A stretch of 64,000 nt of DNA from Gnetum montanum (lineage: Eukaryota > Streptophyta > Gnetopsida > Gnetales > Gnetaceae): positions 638,376 through 702,375 of the forward strand of contig MNCI01022151.1 in assembly GCA_015680685.1 (NCBI GenBank), written 5' to 3'. The notes below the pieces were generated by a model. That model was not told where the DNA came from and ran no database searches. It was given only the letters and a program-made list of their open reading frames with translations. A program made the translations under genes and the position numbers. Position 1 is the stretch's first letter, and every line of letters begins with the position of its first letter. Below are positions 48,871 through 60,322 of this stretch, one piece after another.

Positions 48871-49133
48871 TGTTAATTAGATTAAATAATTAATTTCTCT
48901 ATTATCGTTGCAAGTAACATAAGGTCGCAACAACATCAATCATCATATGCCTCACTCTGGACTAAGCCATATATAACAAATTCACCACTAGTCCAAGTGG
49001 GAAGATAGCAAACTGCGATCAAGGCTTAATGATCTAGATACCACAACTAGTTCCATCCATGGAATTTGATCGGGTTGCATGTGAACACTCATAATTCATA
49101 TGGTTGGGCATAGGGGGTACCCATTGCTCATCA

Positions 49134-49153
49134 TTGGCATCATTTCTAGGGAT
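49134..49153 (+). other. Primer binding site of H (degenerate tRNA-Asp)
   Basis: TTGGCATCATTTCTAGGGAT follows the LTR directly and is a decayed form of TTGGCGCCGTTGCCGGGGAT. Confidence 0.7.
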
Positions 49154-49229
49154 GGAGCTAGTTATCTAAATTATTTATATTATACATGATTGCTATAAAG
49201 GTATTAACAAGTTATCTTTTAGAAAATAT

Positions 49230-51560
49230 TAATATTAACATTTGAAGTTGCACATGTTAAAAACATGTCTTCTTCACATAGGATCAATAATGCATCGTAT
49301 GATGAAAGCACTCATAGGAAAAATGGTAGGTTCTATACTAAAGAGAATTGGAGTGAACAACCTCAAGCAGGGGTTTCATATGCTTATTTTGACTTGTACT
49401 ACATGTAAGGACTACGTTCAACTAGTACAAATAATTTTAGAGGATATGGAGTAAGTTCTAGATCAAGGAGGGCCTCAAGGCCTATGACCTCCTCTAAATT
49501 TAGAAAGGATACATTGAGGGACCATAGGAAGCACTATAGGAGCCATGGCGATTCTCCTAATTCACCATCTTCCTCTTCCTCTTCCTCTTCAACGTATAAT
49601 TCTAATGAAGATGAATGTAGGTATAAAAATAAAGCTTCACTATGGTGTCAAGATAAAGATAAAAATTGAACCCAAGGGCAAAATCAAAGACATCAAAGTG
49701 AGCATAGATAAGAGCATCACTATCAGACAAATAGAAATATAAATTATCACCATGATGTATTTGGTACAAATGAACCCTTATTGGCTACTAGGGCCTAACA
49801 CAAATCAAGGAGGTAATTCAAATGCCCTAAAGGCATTAAAGTGATAGTTGCATCAAATAGCTTGACGTGAATAACATTCCTAAATTTAGGGGAGGCTAAA
49901 ATTCTAATCTACAACATCATTTACAAGCCTTCCATGATTCCTACACCTTGCAAAACATTGAATGCAAGTGGAAAAAGCTTAAGCTCTTTCCTAGGACACT
50001 AGTAAATGAAGCTAAAAGTTGGTATAGATCATTGAAACTAGATTCAATCCATTAGTAGTCCACAATGATGGAACTCTTCAATAGAAAATATCAAACCTAT
50101 GCGACAGTGTCCAACCTGAGAAAACAAATCCAAGGGTGAAAGCAAGAAAATTATGAACCCTTGGATGTGGCAATGGATAGATACTATTCTCTACTACATA
50201 GATGTTTATGCCATGATTTCTCTCAAAAAGAGCAACTTCCACATCATAGATGGGCTTCACAATCAAATGAGGGAGATCCTTGGGATTTATACCCAAGGTT
50301 AGCTATATGAACTGAAAGCCCATCAGATACAAAGGCTAAGTGAGTAGGTGGAAAAAGAAGAAGGAGAGCTATGTAAACAAGTGAATGTAGAGGAATATAA
50401 CTAGGACCCAACTCTTCAAAAGAAGAGGGTCTATATCTATGATGAACAAAAAAAGGTAGCTCTCGATGAGATGAATTCACAACAAACCTTGCCAATACAA
50501 AAGTCTATCAATCAACTTGAAGCAAGGATAGATAAAATGTGGGAGTTGATGAACAACAAAGTTACAACTTATGTGAAAACCATAAAGGAGATAATAACAC
50601 AAAAAGAATTAAGTGATCAAAATAAGAAGAGGAAAAAAAACTAAGAAACTGATAGAAATACTTATTGGCAAAAAAAGGAAAATGGTTGTAAGTGAAGAGG
50701 CTATAGACTCAACCATAGAAGATGATGATAGATGTGACATCTGCCTATATGATCATCTAAAGGGCTATGTCTTAGTCATGTTACATATACATGAGTATTG
50801 GGCATTTTCTTTGAGTCCCAAGTTCATACAAAAGTAAATGCCTAGGAAATTATCTTTTTCACAAGGTAATTATAAACAGTCCTACAACCAACCATACTAT
50901 AATAGTGGGGCTTCTTATCAGCCTCAAAATTACTATCAACTATAGTGGCAAAACCCATAATTGTGGGGAAGGCCATCATCAAACCAACACTACCATTATT
51001 GACAATGAGACCTGTATGGATATTCTATTCAACAACCTATTTCCCCAACTGGTTCTACTTCCTCTACATCAAATCACTACTACCATTGTCCTGAATATCA
51101 TCAACCCACAACATCTTCTATGGGATCACCACCTCACACCTCTCATCCTCCATCATATCCTTAATATTTTTATACATCCCTCCATCATATGTCATTGCCA
51201 ACAGCACATGAAGATTCAACACCACAACATCAATGAAAGAATGTCACTTGTGCTATGAACATGGAAATGGTAATGCTAGCAGATCTCAACCACAACGTCG
51301 AAAATGTCTTTTCTTTAGGGTAGTTTCCTCACACAAGCACAAAGCTCATAGACTTACTAGTGCATTGAAACCCATACAAGGCTAATATGGTGCAACATCC
51401 TTCCTCACAAAAATAATGTTTAATGATCATACTCAAAAGCCAATAACCATCATCACTCTAAAACAAGATGGAAATGATGAACCTATCATTGTGAAGAGAC
51501 AGAAATGTCCATGCATCACTAATAATGATAAAGGATGGAATTGTGGGCTAGAATTTTGAA
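49230..51560 (+). pseudogene. gag: gag of H, decayed
   Basis: The capsid core is at about 49850-50340: NNIPKFRGG, NLQHHLQAFHDSYTLQNIE, LFPRTLVNEAKSWYRSLKLD and MMELFNRKYQTYATVSNLRK. An upstream Ser/Arg-rich region includes a (CTTCCT)n Ser run near 49568-49590. A charged Lys-rich stretch at 50613-50700 and CDICLYDHLKGYV near 50735-50775 resemble G's zinc knuckle, but the last Cys is lost. A Tyr/Gln/Pro-rich tail (QSYNQPYYNSGASYQPQNYY) follows from 50877. It is homologous to G gag. Confidence 0.82.
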
Positions 51561-53878
51561 ATATTAACACAACCCCTAAACTGACCCACCATAAAGTTTA
51601 GAAATAAGTGTGTGAGCAAAAACTATTCTATGCAGTAGCCACTAAACCAAAAGACATCCAGTGGCTTGGAAATAAGAGTACAAAACCATTTAAAAGATGC
51701 ATGGAACCAATCAATCCACTTATTAGCTCTTGTTCCACCTTTACAATTAGTCGTGGGGGAGATGCCCCCATCTTGATGCAAGAATTAATAAGTGCTTTTC
51801 ACTTTTTTGTTTTATAATTTTTTAGAATTTTCCCATTTCCTTCATCATTTTCTAATTCTTAATATGTTTTTCATTTCTTGACATTTTTATTTTCTTTTCT
51901 TTTCGTTATAATTTTCTCTTTTATTAAGTCATTTTATTCATCTTTCCATTAATAATATTGCTAGTCATGATGCAGAAGTCAATGCTGCATGTTGGGTTTT
52001 TGTGCTATGCTATCAAGATGATTGGGTAAGTAATTGTGTAAGGTAATAAGACCACCTCATCCACCCCTCTAGTTCTCTAAATAAAAGGCCTTTGTCATGA
52101 AAGCAATTTGGTTCTTCTTTCATGAAACAAAAATTCATCAATGATCATTTTACCTTGAAGAAAAAGGAAATGACCAAGTGGGAATGGCAAAGGGTGCAAC
52201 CTCAAGGAAACTTGTTTGATTCTCTTCTTGACTTCCTTCATGTGGTTTATGGCTCCGTATGGAACGTATCATCATTCCTCCATTGACCAATAACTAGGAA
52301 GCTATGTCTTTGCATGGTGTGGTTCCATTTCAAAAAATATAAAATGCAAAAAAAAATTAAAACAATAATGGAAATTCAAAGCACATCCCTTATACATAAT
52401 AATGGGCTACAAGCATTGGTCACAAGGTTGGAAAGACATGTTACCCATGCCTGAAGGTTCCCCTCTAACTAAGGCCCTTCCTTCCTTCTTTTCTTTTCTT
52501 CTCTTTTGGAGTGATGATCATTCTTTGTGGTGGTTGTGGACTCATGATGGTTGGTAGGAAGGAACACATCAATGTGAGATTATTGTTCATGGTATGGACT
52601 TGGTTTGAACTTGGATGGATAGGTATGTAGATCACTTTAATCACATTTGACATAAGAACCTATTGCGAACATGGTACAACACCTTGCATCTCGATCTCTA
52701 CAATCCCTTCTCATTCCATTATTCACCTCAATGCTATGTGCAATTATGTGCCTTTTGGTTTTGTGTAGTATAGTGCAACATCCCAACCAAGGTAGTTGTG
52801 TGTTGTTTAGAATAAAAGCATGGTCTACATTTAACTTCTTAGGTGCCCATGGACATCTATAAGAGTGCTTATGCAAGGGCATTATGCTAGAAGCCTACTT
52901 TGGGGAGGACTCACTTGCATAACTTTTGTTGATCATGGCTTTGAACTAACCTTCACATCTTCTAAAACATCATTGATGGTTTCTCTGAATTTTTTCATGC
53001 TTTTTGACTACTTCTCATCAATTTTAATTAATTTTTCTTACTTTTCTATCTCAATATCCTTCAAATTTTCTTAGCCATCTTCTACATTAGACTTTTGGCT
53101 TTAATTGTTTGAAAACTTGTGCACTTCTAGAGTTACACTTATTAGTCATGGGGGCTAGGGATGTCTACTTTGAAATTTTTTCTAACATTCTATTTTCCAA
53201 CATTGTGGTAACTAATAGTAATTGACCAAAATAAGGTGAACAACTTGATGAAATTAGTTATCTCATAGCCTTGGGCATAGCACATTGTCATCACCTTGTG
53301 CTTAAATGGAAATTAAGGAATTTGAAAAGGGTTAATTATTAAGGAAAATTACCAAAACTAATGTTGATCCTTTGGTGATTGTAGATGATGCTAAAAGAAA
53401 CACCTAAGGAAGAAGGTCTTTTGCCAAGCATGGAAACGAAGCCAAGAGAGGAACAACAAAGGATATGCCCATGGACAAATAGCAGCACATATAGGATAAT
53501 AGCTCAAACATCACATGATTTTTCAATCCATGGGATGATGAGAAGAAATTTCAATCCATCTTTCAAGAATGTTCTACATAACTAGAGAAGCATCATTATA
53601 ACAATCAAGGTTGGAAGTCTGCCACCGCTAGCAACAACTAGAAGAATCATCTTCAACAGATTTTTGAGGATCTCTGCAAATTTTGTAATCTTCAATATCT
53701 ATCAAGTTAATTTTTCATTTTGTAATACTTCCACTTAAATAAATTTTATAATGTAGCATTTAGAATCAATCGATAGTTAGTGTCAATCAATAATCCCATA
53801 CTTTCCTAATTTTTTGTAAAGGAAGCTCAATCCTATCCTATTAAATCAAGGACGAGTTTTTACTCAGTCATGGGGGTA
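51561..53878 (+). other. 3' region of H: pol-deletion junction, conserved block, polypurine tract
   Basis: Sequence near 51720-51790 (AGTCGTGGGGGAGATGCCCCC) matches the end-of-pol region of A near 3440, so pol has been removed cleanly. TGATGCAGAAGTCAATG is at 51968. The conserved block is at about 52370-52490. No U3-like TATA segment and no large extra ORF are present. GGGGGTA ends at 53878. Confidence 0.7.
53385..53700 (+). pseudogene. Short ORF shared by H and F (about 65-100 codons)
   Basis: The frame opens ATGATGCTAAAAGAAACACC and reads through PREEQQRICPWTNSSTYR and FSIHGMMRRNF, stopping at 53583. F has the matching stretch near 45190-45380 (PRGEQRSLCAWTNSSTYR) with stops. Similar residues at the protein level hint that it once coded, in the place where A and C carry the large extra ORF. 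The product is not recognised. Confidence 0.35.
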
Positions 53879-54870
53879 TGATGAAGCATTAGTTGGCTGA
53901 GATATCATAGATGCTACATCACACCTACGGTGTAGCATCCCTATCGATGCATCTCTACTAGATACTACATCGTAGATGCTACATCACATCTGCTATGTCG
54001 TAGCTATGTTGACGCGTACCCATTAACATAATCCTATCGATGTATGAAATGATGCGTTGACATAGTGTTTACCTTTGCCTATAAATATGTGTGCTCCTAC
54101 CATGCATTTGCAATCTTTTATCAATACAATGGTCAAACCCTTGTAGTTTTATTTTGTATTCTTAGAGAAAAATTAATGAATGCTCGCGATGTGGATCTAA
54201 GTTAGCTGTATGATGTCTTATTTAAGTGGCAATGTACCTAGACAAAATCCATGAATGCCGATAATATCAAGATTGATTCTTATTCATTACAACACTTCGA
54301 CTTAGATTAAATTTACTTTTAATGCTATTTATATTCCATGTACTTAGTTAATATTTATTTTTTCATGGATATTAATGAATTGGTGAAATGAGTGTGACCA
54401 GTTTTGAGCGTAAACATGTATTTTCTTGGTAACCCTAGCAACATCATTGTGTGGTTCGCCTAGTAGCATAACGCTTGGTAATTCTAATAGTGGATACATG
54501 AGTTCAAGATGTGTACGACAAGCTAGGAATAGATACTCATCACTCATAGGCTAGTATGGCATTTATCTTCATGTTGTTAATTGGATTAAATAATTAAATT
54601 CTCTATTACCATTAGGAGTAACATAATGCCATGACAACATCAACCATCATATGCCTCACGTTGGACTAAACTACAACAACATGAACCATCATATGCCTCA
54701 CTAACTACAACAACAAAGCCACCACTAGTCCAAGTGGGAAGACAACAAACTACGATCAAGGTTTAATGATCTAGATTCCACAACTAGTCCCATCCACGGA
54801 ATTTGAATAGGTTGCATGTGAACACTTGTAAATTGTATGGCTAGGCATAGGGGGTACCCATTGCTCATTA
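53879..54870 (+). repeat. 3' LTR of H (992 bp)
   Basis: Starts TGATGAAGCATT and ends GCTCATTA (one change from TCATCA). TATA box TATAAATA at 54080-54087. U3 has a hairpin GATGCTACA/TGTAGCATC (53910-53939) and direct copies of a TCATAGATGCTACATCACA-like unit. Confidence 0.9.
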
Positions 54871-54875
54871 GGTAG

Positions 54876-57109
54876 GAAGACTATATATTATGAATAGGCT
54901 AAAGAGAATTGATGTTATGTTACATAATTTAGAAAAATCTTTAACATCTTAAGGAAATAGTTATTTCCAAAAAAATAAAATATAAAACTAAAGATATTCT
55001 TTATAATCAAAATGCGTAAAAATTTGAAAAAGTAAGATAGAATATCATCATCACCATTTTAGCCTTGTCCCAACAAAATGGGACCAAGTAAAAGTAAGAC
55101 AACATATATAGAATAGAATTTTAATAATAATGTTGAAAGTGTATGTTGTACATGCTCTTAGCACCAGTCTTTTAAATATTTATTGTTATGACCTTGTCCA
55201 CTAAGTTGTTTGAATGAGATTATTTCAGACTCTATATCTAATCCCTTTACCATTAGTTGTCCTCGACTATCTAAACTAACTAAATTATAACCATATAAGT
55301 GTACCCATTCTTCTAAATTAACATTAGTTAGGATAACTTTTTTCTATCTAGTCATTTCCTAATAAGTTGAAAGAATGATATTGTTGGCATATTTTGGCCA
55401 TTTTATAGAGCAGGGATATGAAATTAATAAACATGTCAAAAATATATAAGGATAAAAGATATGCACTTGAGGATCATAAGTAACATTGCCTATCTAAGTT
55501 TTAGGCAAATGAGCTATTTAGTGCTACTATTTTTAGTTTGGTTATTATATTCACATGGATTTTTAATTGGGAGTATGAGATGGATTACATTTTCAGTTCT
55601 TAGTATCTTTGGACTTTTGAGTTCTAATAGATACACAAGCAATCAATATTCCTTTTTCTTGAGGTTAAATCTAGCATTTAAGATAAGCCTGTTACAAGGC
55701 CCTTATGTTTAAAGTTCTAGTGGAAGCAATCAATTTGAAATGAGCATTTAGACAAACATCCACAGCTAGGATATCAACAATTTGACAAGTTTAAAGTTTG
55801 AAAAATGCACTACAATAATACTGTGAGAAATCCTAATTGAAATTTTATTCTGAAAGTTGAAAAATACTTGAAATTGAGAAATAGTAAAGGTCTACTATTG
55901 TTCGTGAAATCATATCCTAAGTCACTGGAGTAGCAAGAAACCAGAAGTTAATGTCATCAAATTAGAATTCTTGTCCTAAACAAGAACAGAAATGATTAAC
56001 ACAACTTATCATTTCAACCATTGCACTGTTGAGCAAATTTTTGCTGCTTGAGATGAATTCCAAGAAAAATGAGTTCCTAAACACATATACAAAAACACAA
56101 AAACATATACATGACATACTCTGATGAAATGAGGTAGTTATGAATGTGGACAAAGCACCAAATGGAAATAGGGGCAAAGAATTGATGCCAAGATGGGTGA
56201 TTGTAGTTGAGGGATTTCTATACACAATCTTTCTATTTTGATTTTTTCCATCTACAGCATCTGCTCAAGCAAATAACAATGAATTTTTAATGATAACACT
56301 ACATGATAGCTTTTCTCTACACAATTGTCACAACTTATGAATTTCCCACTTGCTTGTGTGTGGAAGATTTAACAGTGAAAATTGCAATTTTCAAATGAAA
56401 ATAGGCAACCCTAACGTGTAGGAATGTTAGCAACATGGCTAGGGCAAAGCTAGAAAATGCAAAAAGGAAATTTAATACTTAATGGTTATTTAATCTAGCC
56501 TAGAGAGGGCCAATTGCAAACCCTAAAAAATGATTTGAAACAACCAAACAAGAAAAATAAACAATTCCAATCCCAATGCTGATGGCAATGGTAGAGGCAA
56601 TGTTGATGTGTGAGACCATGATGGCTAGAAATGCAACTACTTCCAATAGCAACGAAGTTGGGAGTGTTAGTAGTTGCTAGACAAGAATGAGCTAATAAGT
56701 GGAGCTTGATGAATTTTTGAGCAACTCTGCAATTGATAGAACATGCATCAACATGCTAGGTATGCTAGATAAGGCTATGATCTAAACACGTGCTTGTTCA
56801 TCATGGTGACACCACTCTTGCACTGGTTACATGCCAACAAGCAACATGGTGATGAAAGTAGCAAGGTAGCGGCAACACAACAACCACAAACCTTCATGCT
56901 CAAACTATGTCGAAGAAATTCATATTTCATCTTTTAAGTTGCAAGCTTGGTTGGAGCATTATTAAAAACATTATATATATTATGGTGGCCACAAGTTACA
57001 ATATAAGTTTGAAAAAGGTAATACATGTATATGTGACAAAGTTATGATTTAGAAAGGTAGATCTATAGGTCTTTATTTATTTTAAGCTAATTTTTACATA
57101 AAGGTTATA
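54876..57109. other. Mostly unrecognised region with a small RTE LINE remnant
   Basis: 55000-55140 matches an RTE RT region (the counterpart of 17560-17640) and holds a tiny secondary insertion. The rest has no ORF with recognisable content; the 83-codon frame at 55461 is hydrophobic by composition only. 56560-56900 is rich in GCAACA/ATGGTGA words, reminiscent of 47700-48000, but no clear alignment was made. Confidence 0.4.
55031..55107 (-). mobile_element. Extremely 5'-truncated RTE insertion (47 bp) with 15-bp target duplication
   Basis: 55046-55092 is, on the minus strand, the RTE 3' end (CCCATTTTGTTGGGACAAGG...GATGATG). It is flanked by AGTAAGATAGAATAT (55031-55045) and AGTAAGACAACATAT (55093-55107), 13 of 15 positions identical. 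The target is another RTE remnant. Confidence 0.7.
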
Positions 57110-57480
57110 TAAAAACCCAACTAAATTTCCTAAATGTTTGCATTTAAAAAGACAATTGCCAATTGTCGCATCTATTTCTCCGATTTTTGTAACTTCCTAT
57201 GGTAACTCCTACGATATTTGTTACCAAGGAAATACTTGGCAACCATAGCTCAAATTTCTCATAACCTCCATGGATGTTATAACTTCCAAGGTGGTTATAA
57301 ATTAACATTCCTAGATATTTATAATATCCTAAACTTCTCATGATTATTGTAACTACCTTAATGTCACTATAAAAGGACCTTCAAAGGTAGAATTGAGAAG
57401 GAAGGATTTTGGGGAAAAGACAATTAAAGATTATTTGTAAGATGGCTTGCTAAAGACATCAATTCTGCTGCTTTGTTTTA
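57110..57480 (+). repeat. Promoter-like repeat, second copy of 48440-48870
   Basis: It shares GTAACTTCCTATGG, a GTTATAACTTCC-type motif, GATTATTGTAACTACC, CACTATAAAAGGACCTTCAAAGGTAGAATTG (TATA near 57367) and GATGGCTTGCTAAA. It probably belongs to the same unclassified repeat family. A GTAAGT donor-like site follows at about 57487. Confidence 0.6.
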
Positions 57481-58720
57481 ATACTGTAAGTTCATTCCTT
57501 CCCATTTTTGTTTTAGTTACTTAGCTAATGGTTTAGGTAGCATTGTGCTTGGCAATTAATTTTGAGATTCTTTCTAGGTTGCTTTTATAGCTCTATTTTT
57601 GCACAATATTAGACTGCTATTAAGATTTTCCATAGAAGAGCTTATGTTGTTGAAAAGCCTCAAGAGAAACTTAGTAAGAATGTTTTAACGAAATTTCCTA
57701 TTTTGAACATAAAGTATCTAGGAAAATCTTTAGTATTTTGAGATGATTGAAATAGTTTCATTATTTTAAAGTGTATTGCCTTGGTATTTCAATCCAGGAA
57801 TTGTCAACTTTTTTAAAGGCTTTTTTGAATGCAATCTTTGACAACTATTAACTAGCCAAGATAGAAACTCGTCCTTTGTATTTTACGTAGAATTTTTGGA
57901 AGCGTAATAAGATTGTCTTTTATGAAATTGCTTATTGAGCTCAAAAGGTTTTGACAATTTGTAGTTATTGAATTGGATTAGTTTCGTTGAGAAGTGTTTC
58001 ATTGTGTCAATTTATCTTTGCTTAAATATTTGAAATTTTACACAAAACTACTTTTTAAAAGTCCATTGAATCTCACTCTATTTCTAGTTTTATGCAGAAC
58101 TTTCTCTCTAGGGGAAACTAGGAGTAGATTGGTAGAATTATGCTCAAATATTTTTGTAAAATTTTACTTGTTACAAGTAATGTACTATAGGGACTATATA
58201 GACTAAGTGACTTGAAAAAATAGGAATCTCCAACAACTCATAGTATTTAACCAAGTTAGCTAAATCTCTTTTATGATAGCCAATTACAATTTTATACACA
58301 TCCAACCATTTCAATATTCGCAACAGTAAACACATACTTACGATTAATTCATTTTATAACTACTAAGTCTATTTGGAGGTATCTGGGCCTTGTTGTTGTC
58401 AGAGACCAGCAAGCACCTAAACCTTGTTTGAAGAACATCTTTGATCCCGTGACCCCTAAGATTACAAAACCTGGAGGTGCCAAACGTTGGTGGTCCCAAA
58501 TAGTTGCCAACAAATATTGGTGTAAGTTCATACATTATCCACAATTAGCACCAATTACACTAAGAGATATTTTGTGAAGAAACCTTCCCTTCTAGATGAG
58601 TAGAAAGATATTGCTTCATATTCTAGATTCGATATTATATGGATGTTGAATGTTGAATGTTAGTAAAAGAGATGAATCGCACAATACAAGTATTTGATGA
58701 AGACTTCAAGTCATTTTTAT
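57481..58720. other. Unrecognised region
   Basis: Two overlapping minus-strand frames at 58344-58544 stay open for 60-66 codons over a less AT-rich stretch (58370-58540). I recognise no domain and cannot choose a frame. Nothing else is supported. Confidence 0.3.
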
Positions 58721-58724
58721 TTTA

Positions 58725-58875
58725 TATAAGTTACAAAATTGGGTGTTGAAACTCATAGATAATTGTAATATAGGTATGCCCCAAGATATATAATTGAACA
58801 TTGCCCACCAGAATCAAACTTATGACTTGGAGCTTTCAAATTAAGAGTCTCTACCACTAGGCTAATACTTCATTA
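58725..58875 (-). mobile_element. tRNA-derived SINE-like unit 1
   Basis: The minus strand has TAGCCTAGTGG (58864-58854), an exact tRNA A-box pattern, then GTTTGATTC (58819-58811) resembling a B box, at tRNA-like spacing. A tail of about 90 bp is shared with the unit at 60078-60232 (CTTGGGGYRTACCTATATTACAATTAT). Confidence 0.65.
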
Positions 58876-58889
58876 TTAGATAAGTTACA

Positions 58890-59095
58890 ATAACGACATC
58901 TGAGATGGTTTAGGCACGTGTAAAGAAGAATAGATAATTAGCCTATAAAAAAGTTTGCTACATCATTGTTCCAAGAAAGCCACCAAAAGAAAGACTAAAA
59001 AGGGCATGAGAAAAAAAATAAAGATGATTTAAAAAAATTAAAAAAGTTGTAAATAAATAAAGATATATAGATTAAAAAAGTGGTGAAATAATAAT
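58890..59095 (+). mobile_element. RTE LINE 3' fragment
   Basis: It encodes the LRWFRHV-type motif (GAGATGGTTTAGGCACGTGTAAAGAAG), then the basic C-terminal stretch matching 18030-18210 of the LINE in D. Many stops. Confidence 0.65.
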
Positions 59096-59099
59096 GATA

Positions 59100-59795
59100 A
59101 TTAAACACAAAAAAGTCCCTTGGTGCAAACAATTTCACAACCTAGGATCAATCTTTAAATTAAATGGTAAAATTGATAAAGATATCAAAATAAAATTAAG
59201 GTAAGATGGTCAAAACAGAGACTTAATAACAGTAATTTATGTGATAAAAGAATACCAAAAATTAAAGGGGAAATTTTATAGGATAACAATCATGCCTATT
59301 ATCTTATATAGTGCTAAGTGTAGGGTAGTACAAAAGAGGCATGAATAATAAATCAATGTGCCAGAAATGTGAATGCTTTGATGGATATTAAATGCTATTA
59401 GAAGAGAAACTACATAATACAAACATAAGAGGAAAACTTGGAGTGGCTTCTATTTTAGATAAGCTAGAAGAATAACAACATAGATGGTTTGAAAATGTAT
59501 AAAAAAGATTAGACAATGAGTCTATAAATAAAGGTTGTTCCATTATTGTTCCACGAAAGCCATTAAAAAATAGACCAAAGAATATATGGGAAAAAAATGA
59601 TCAAAGATGATTTGAAGAAGCTACAAATAAACAAGGATTTATCCTTTCATATAAGTGAATGATAGAAAAAGAACTCATGTAGTCAAACAAAGATATGACT
59701 TTTCATACATGTAAATTGTACAAAAAAAAAAAACTCATCTAGTTGACTTTGTTTTGTTTGCACAAGGCTAGGATGTTGATGATGATAATTTTTGC
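59100..59795 (+). mobile_element. RTE LINE 3' fragment, decayed
   Basis: Collinear with 17640-18285: LGSIF, KIDKDIK, KGKFYR, PIILYSAK, then MLWWILNA, and a 3' end TGACTTTGTTTTG...AGGCTAGGATGTTGATGATGAT. The typical RTE tail is present. No target duplication was found. Confidence 0.75.
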
Positions 59796-59885
59796 AATAT
59801 ATTAGGGTGGGGATGTTGGAAGGTGATATAATTTGACTATATTTACAACTCACAATGTATAGTCAACATGATATATTAAAAGAAT

Positions 59886-60010
59886 AATGAGGTAGCCAAA
59901 TGGTATGGGTCTTGGCTTGATAATTCTAGGTCACAGGTTAGTACTAAGTTATAAACTTCTATAAATATTGGAGTATGCCCATGTTTCACTTATTTTGGGT
60001 TCTAACACCT
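59886..60010 (+). mobile_element. tRNA-derived SINE-like unit 2 (different family)
   Basis: A-box-like TAGCCAAATGG (59893-59903) and B-box-like GGTTAGTAC (59936-59944), with GGTCACAGGTT spacing typical of plant SINE heads. The tail runs to TTTTGGGTTCTAACACC. Confidence 0.55.
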
Positions 60011-60077
60011 CCCCCCCTCCTCTCTAAATATGATATATCAAAAAAATTTAGAATATTTTTTTTGGGAGGGGAAGGGG

Positions 60078-60232
60078 CTATTGGAACTCCAAAATAATTG
60101 TAATATAGGTACACCCCAAGATGTATAATCTAATTAGAATTTTACAACTTAGCATTACCTACTAGAATTGAACCCATAACTTGGAGCTTTTAAATTAAGA
60201 GTCTTACCAATAAGCTAACACCTCATTGTTAA
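60078..60232 (-). mobile_element. tRNA-derived SINE-like unit 3 (same family as unit 1)
   Basis: The minus strand has TAGCTTATTGG (60217-60207) and GTTCAATTC (60173-60165), the latter a near-perfect B box within GGGTTCAATTC. It is about 150 bp long and aligned throughout with unit 1. Confidence 0.7.
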
Positions 60233-60322
60233 TTGTATAATAATTTTCTAGTGTATCATGGTTACTATGTATCATTAAACAAACATTTTGTGTAAGTTTT
60301 AGTAAAATATTGTGTTACCTAT

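Larger units (their letters stand above)
46592..49133 (+). repeat. 5' LTR of H, interrupted by a 1.7-kb insertion
   Basis: LTR parts are 46592-47182 and about 48871-49133, matching the 3' LTR. The TATA box is at 46793-46800. About 110 bp of LTR next to the insertion are missing compared with the 3' LTR. It ends TTGCTCATCA at 49133. Confidence 0.85.
46587..54875 (+). mobile_element. Element H: complete gag-only Athila-type element with perfect target duplication GGTAG
   Basis: GGTAG occurs at 46587-46591 and 54871-54875. Between them lie a 5' LTR (46592-49133, itself holding an insertion), a degenerate tRNA-Asp primer site, gag, a 3' non-coding region with the conserved block, a short ORF region, a polypurine tract and a 3' LTR (53879-54870). 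No protease, RT, RNase H or integrase is present: gag-type sequence passes within about 400 bp into the region that follows integrase in A. H probably moved with enzymes from a related autonomous element such as G. Confidence 0.85.

Noticed and set aside
48963-49060. Possible tRNA or small RNA in the LTR of H
   Set aside because: No cloverleaf or internal boxes; the stretch is ordinary LTR shared with the 3' copy.
50905-51258. 117-codon His/Ile-rich plus-strand ORF
   Set aside because: It is an alternative frame of the Tyr/Gln/Pro-rich gag tail of H; the homologous region of G supports the other frame.
58344-58544. Possible exon of a cellular gene
   Set aside because: Two frames are open but no domain, splice signals or homologous copy could be recognised; evidence is too thin to call.
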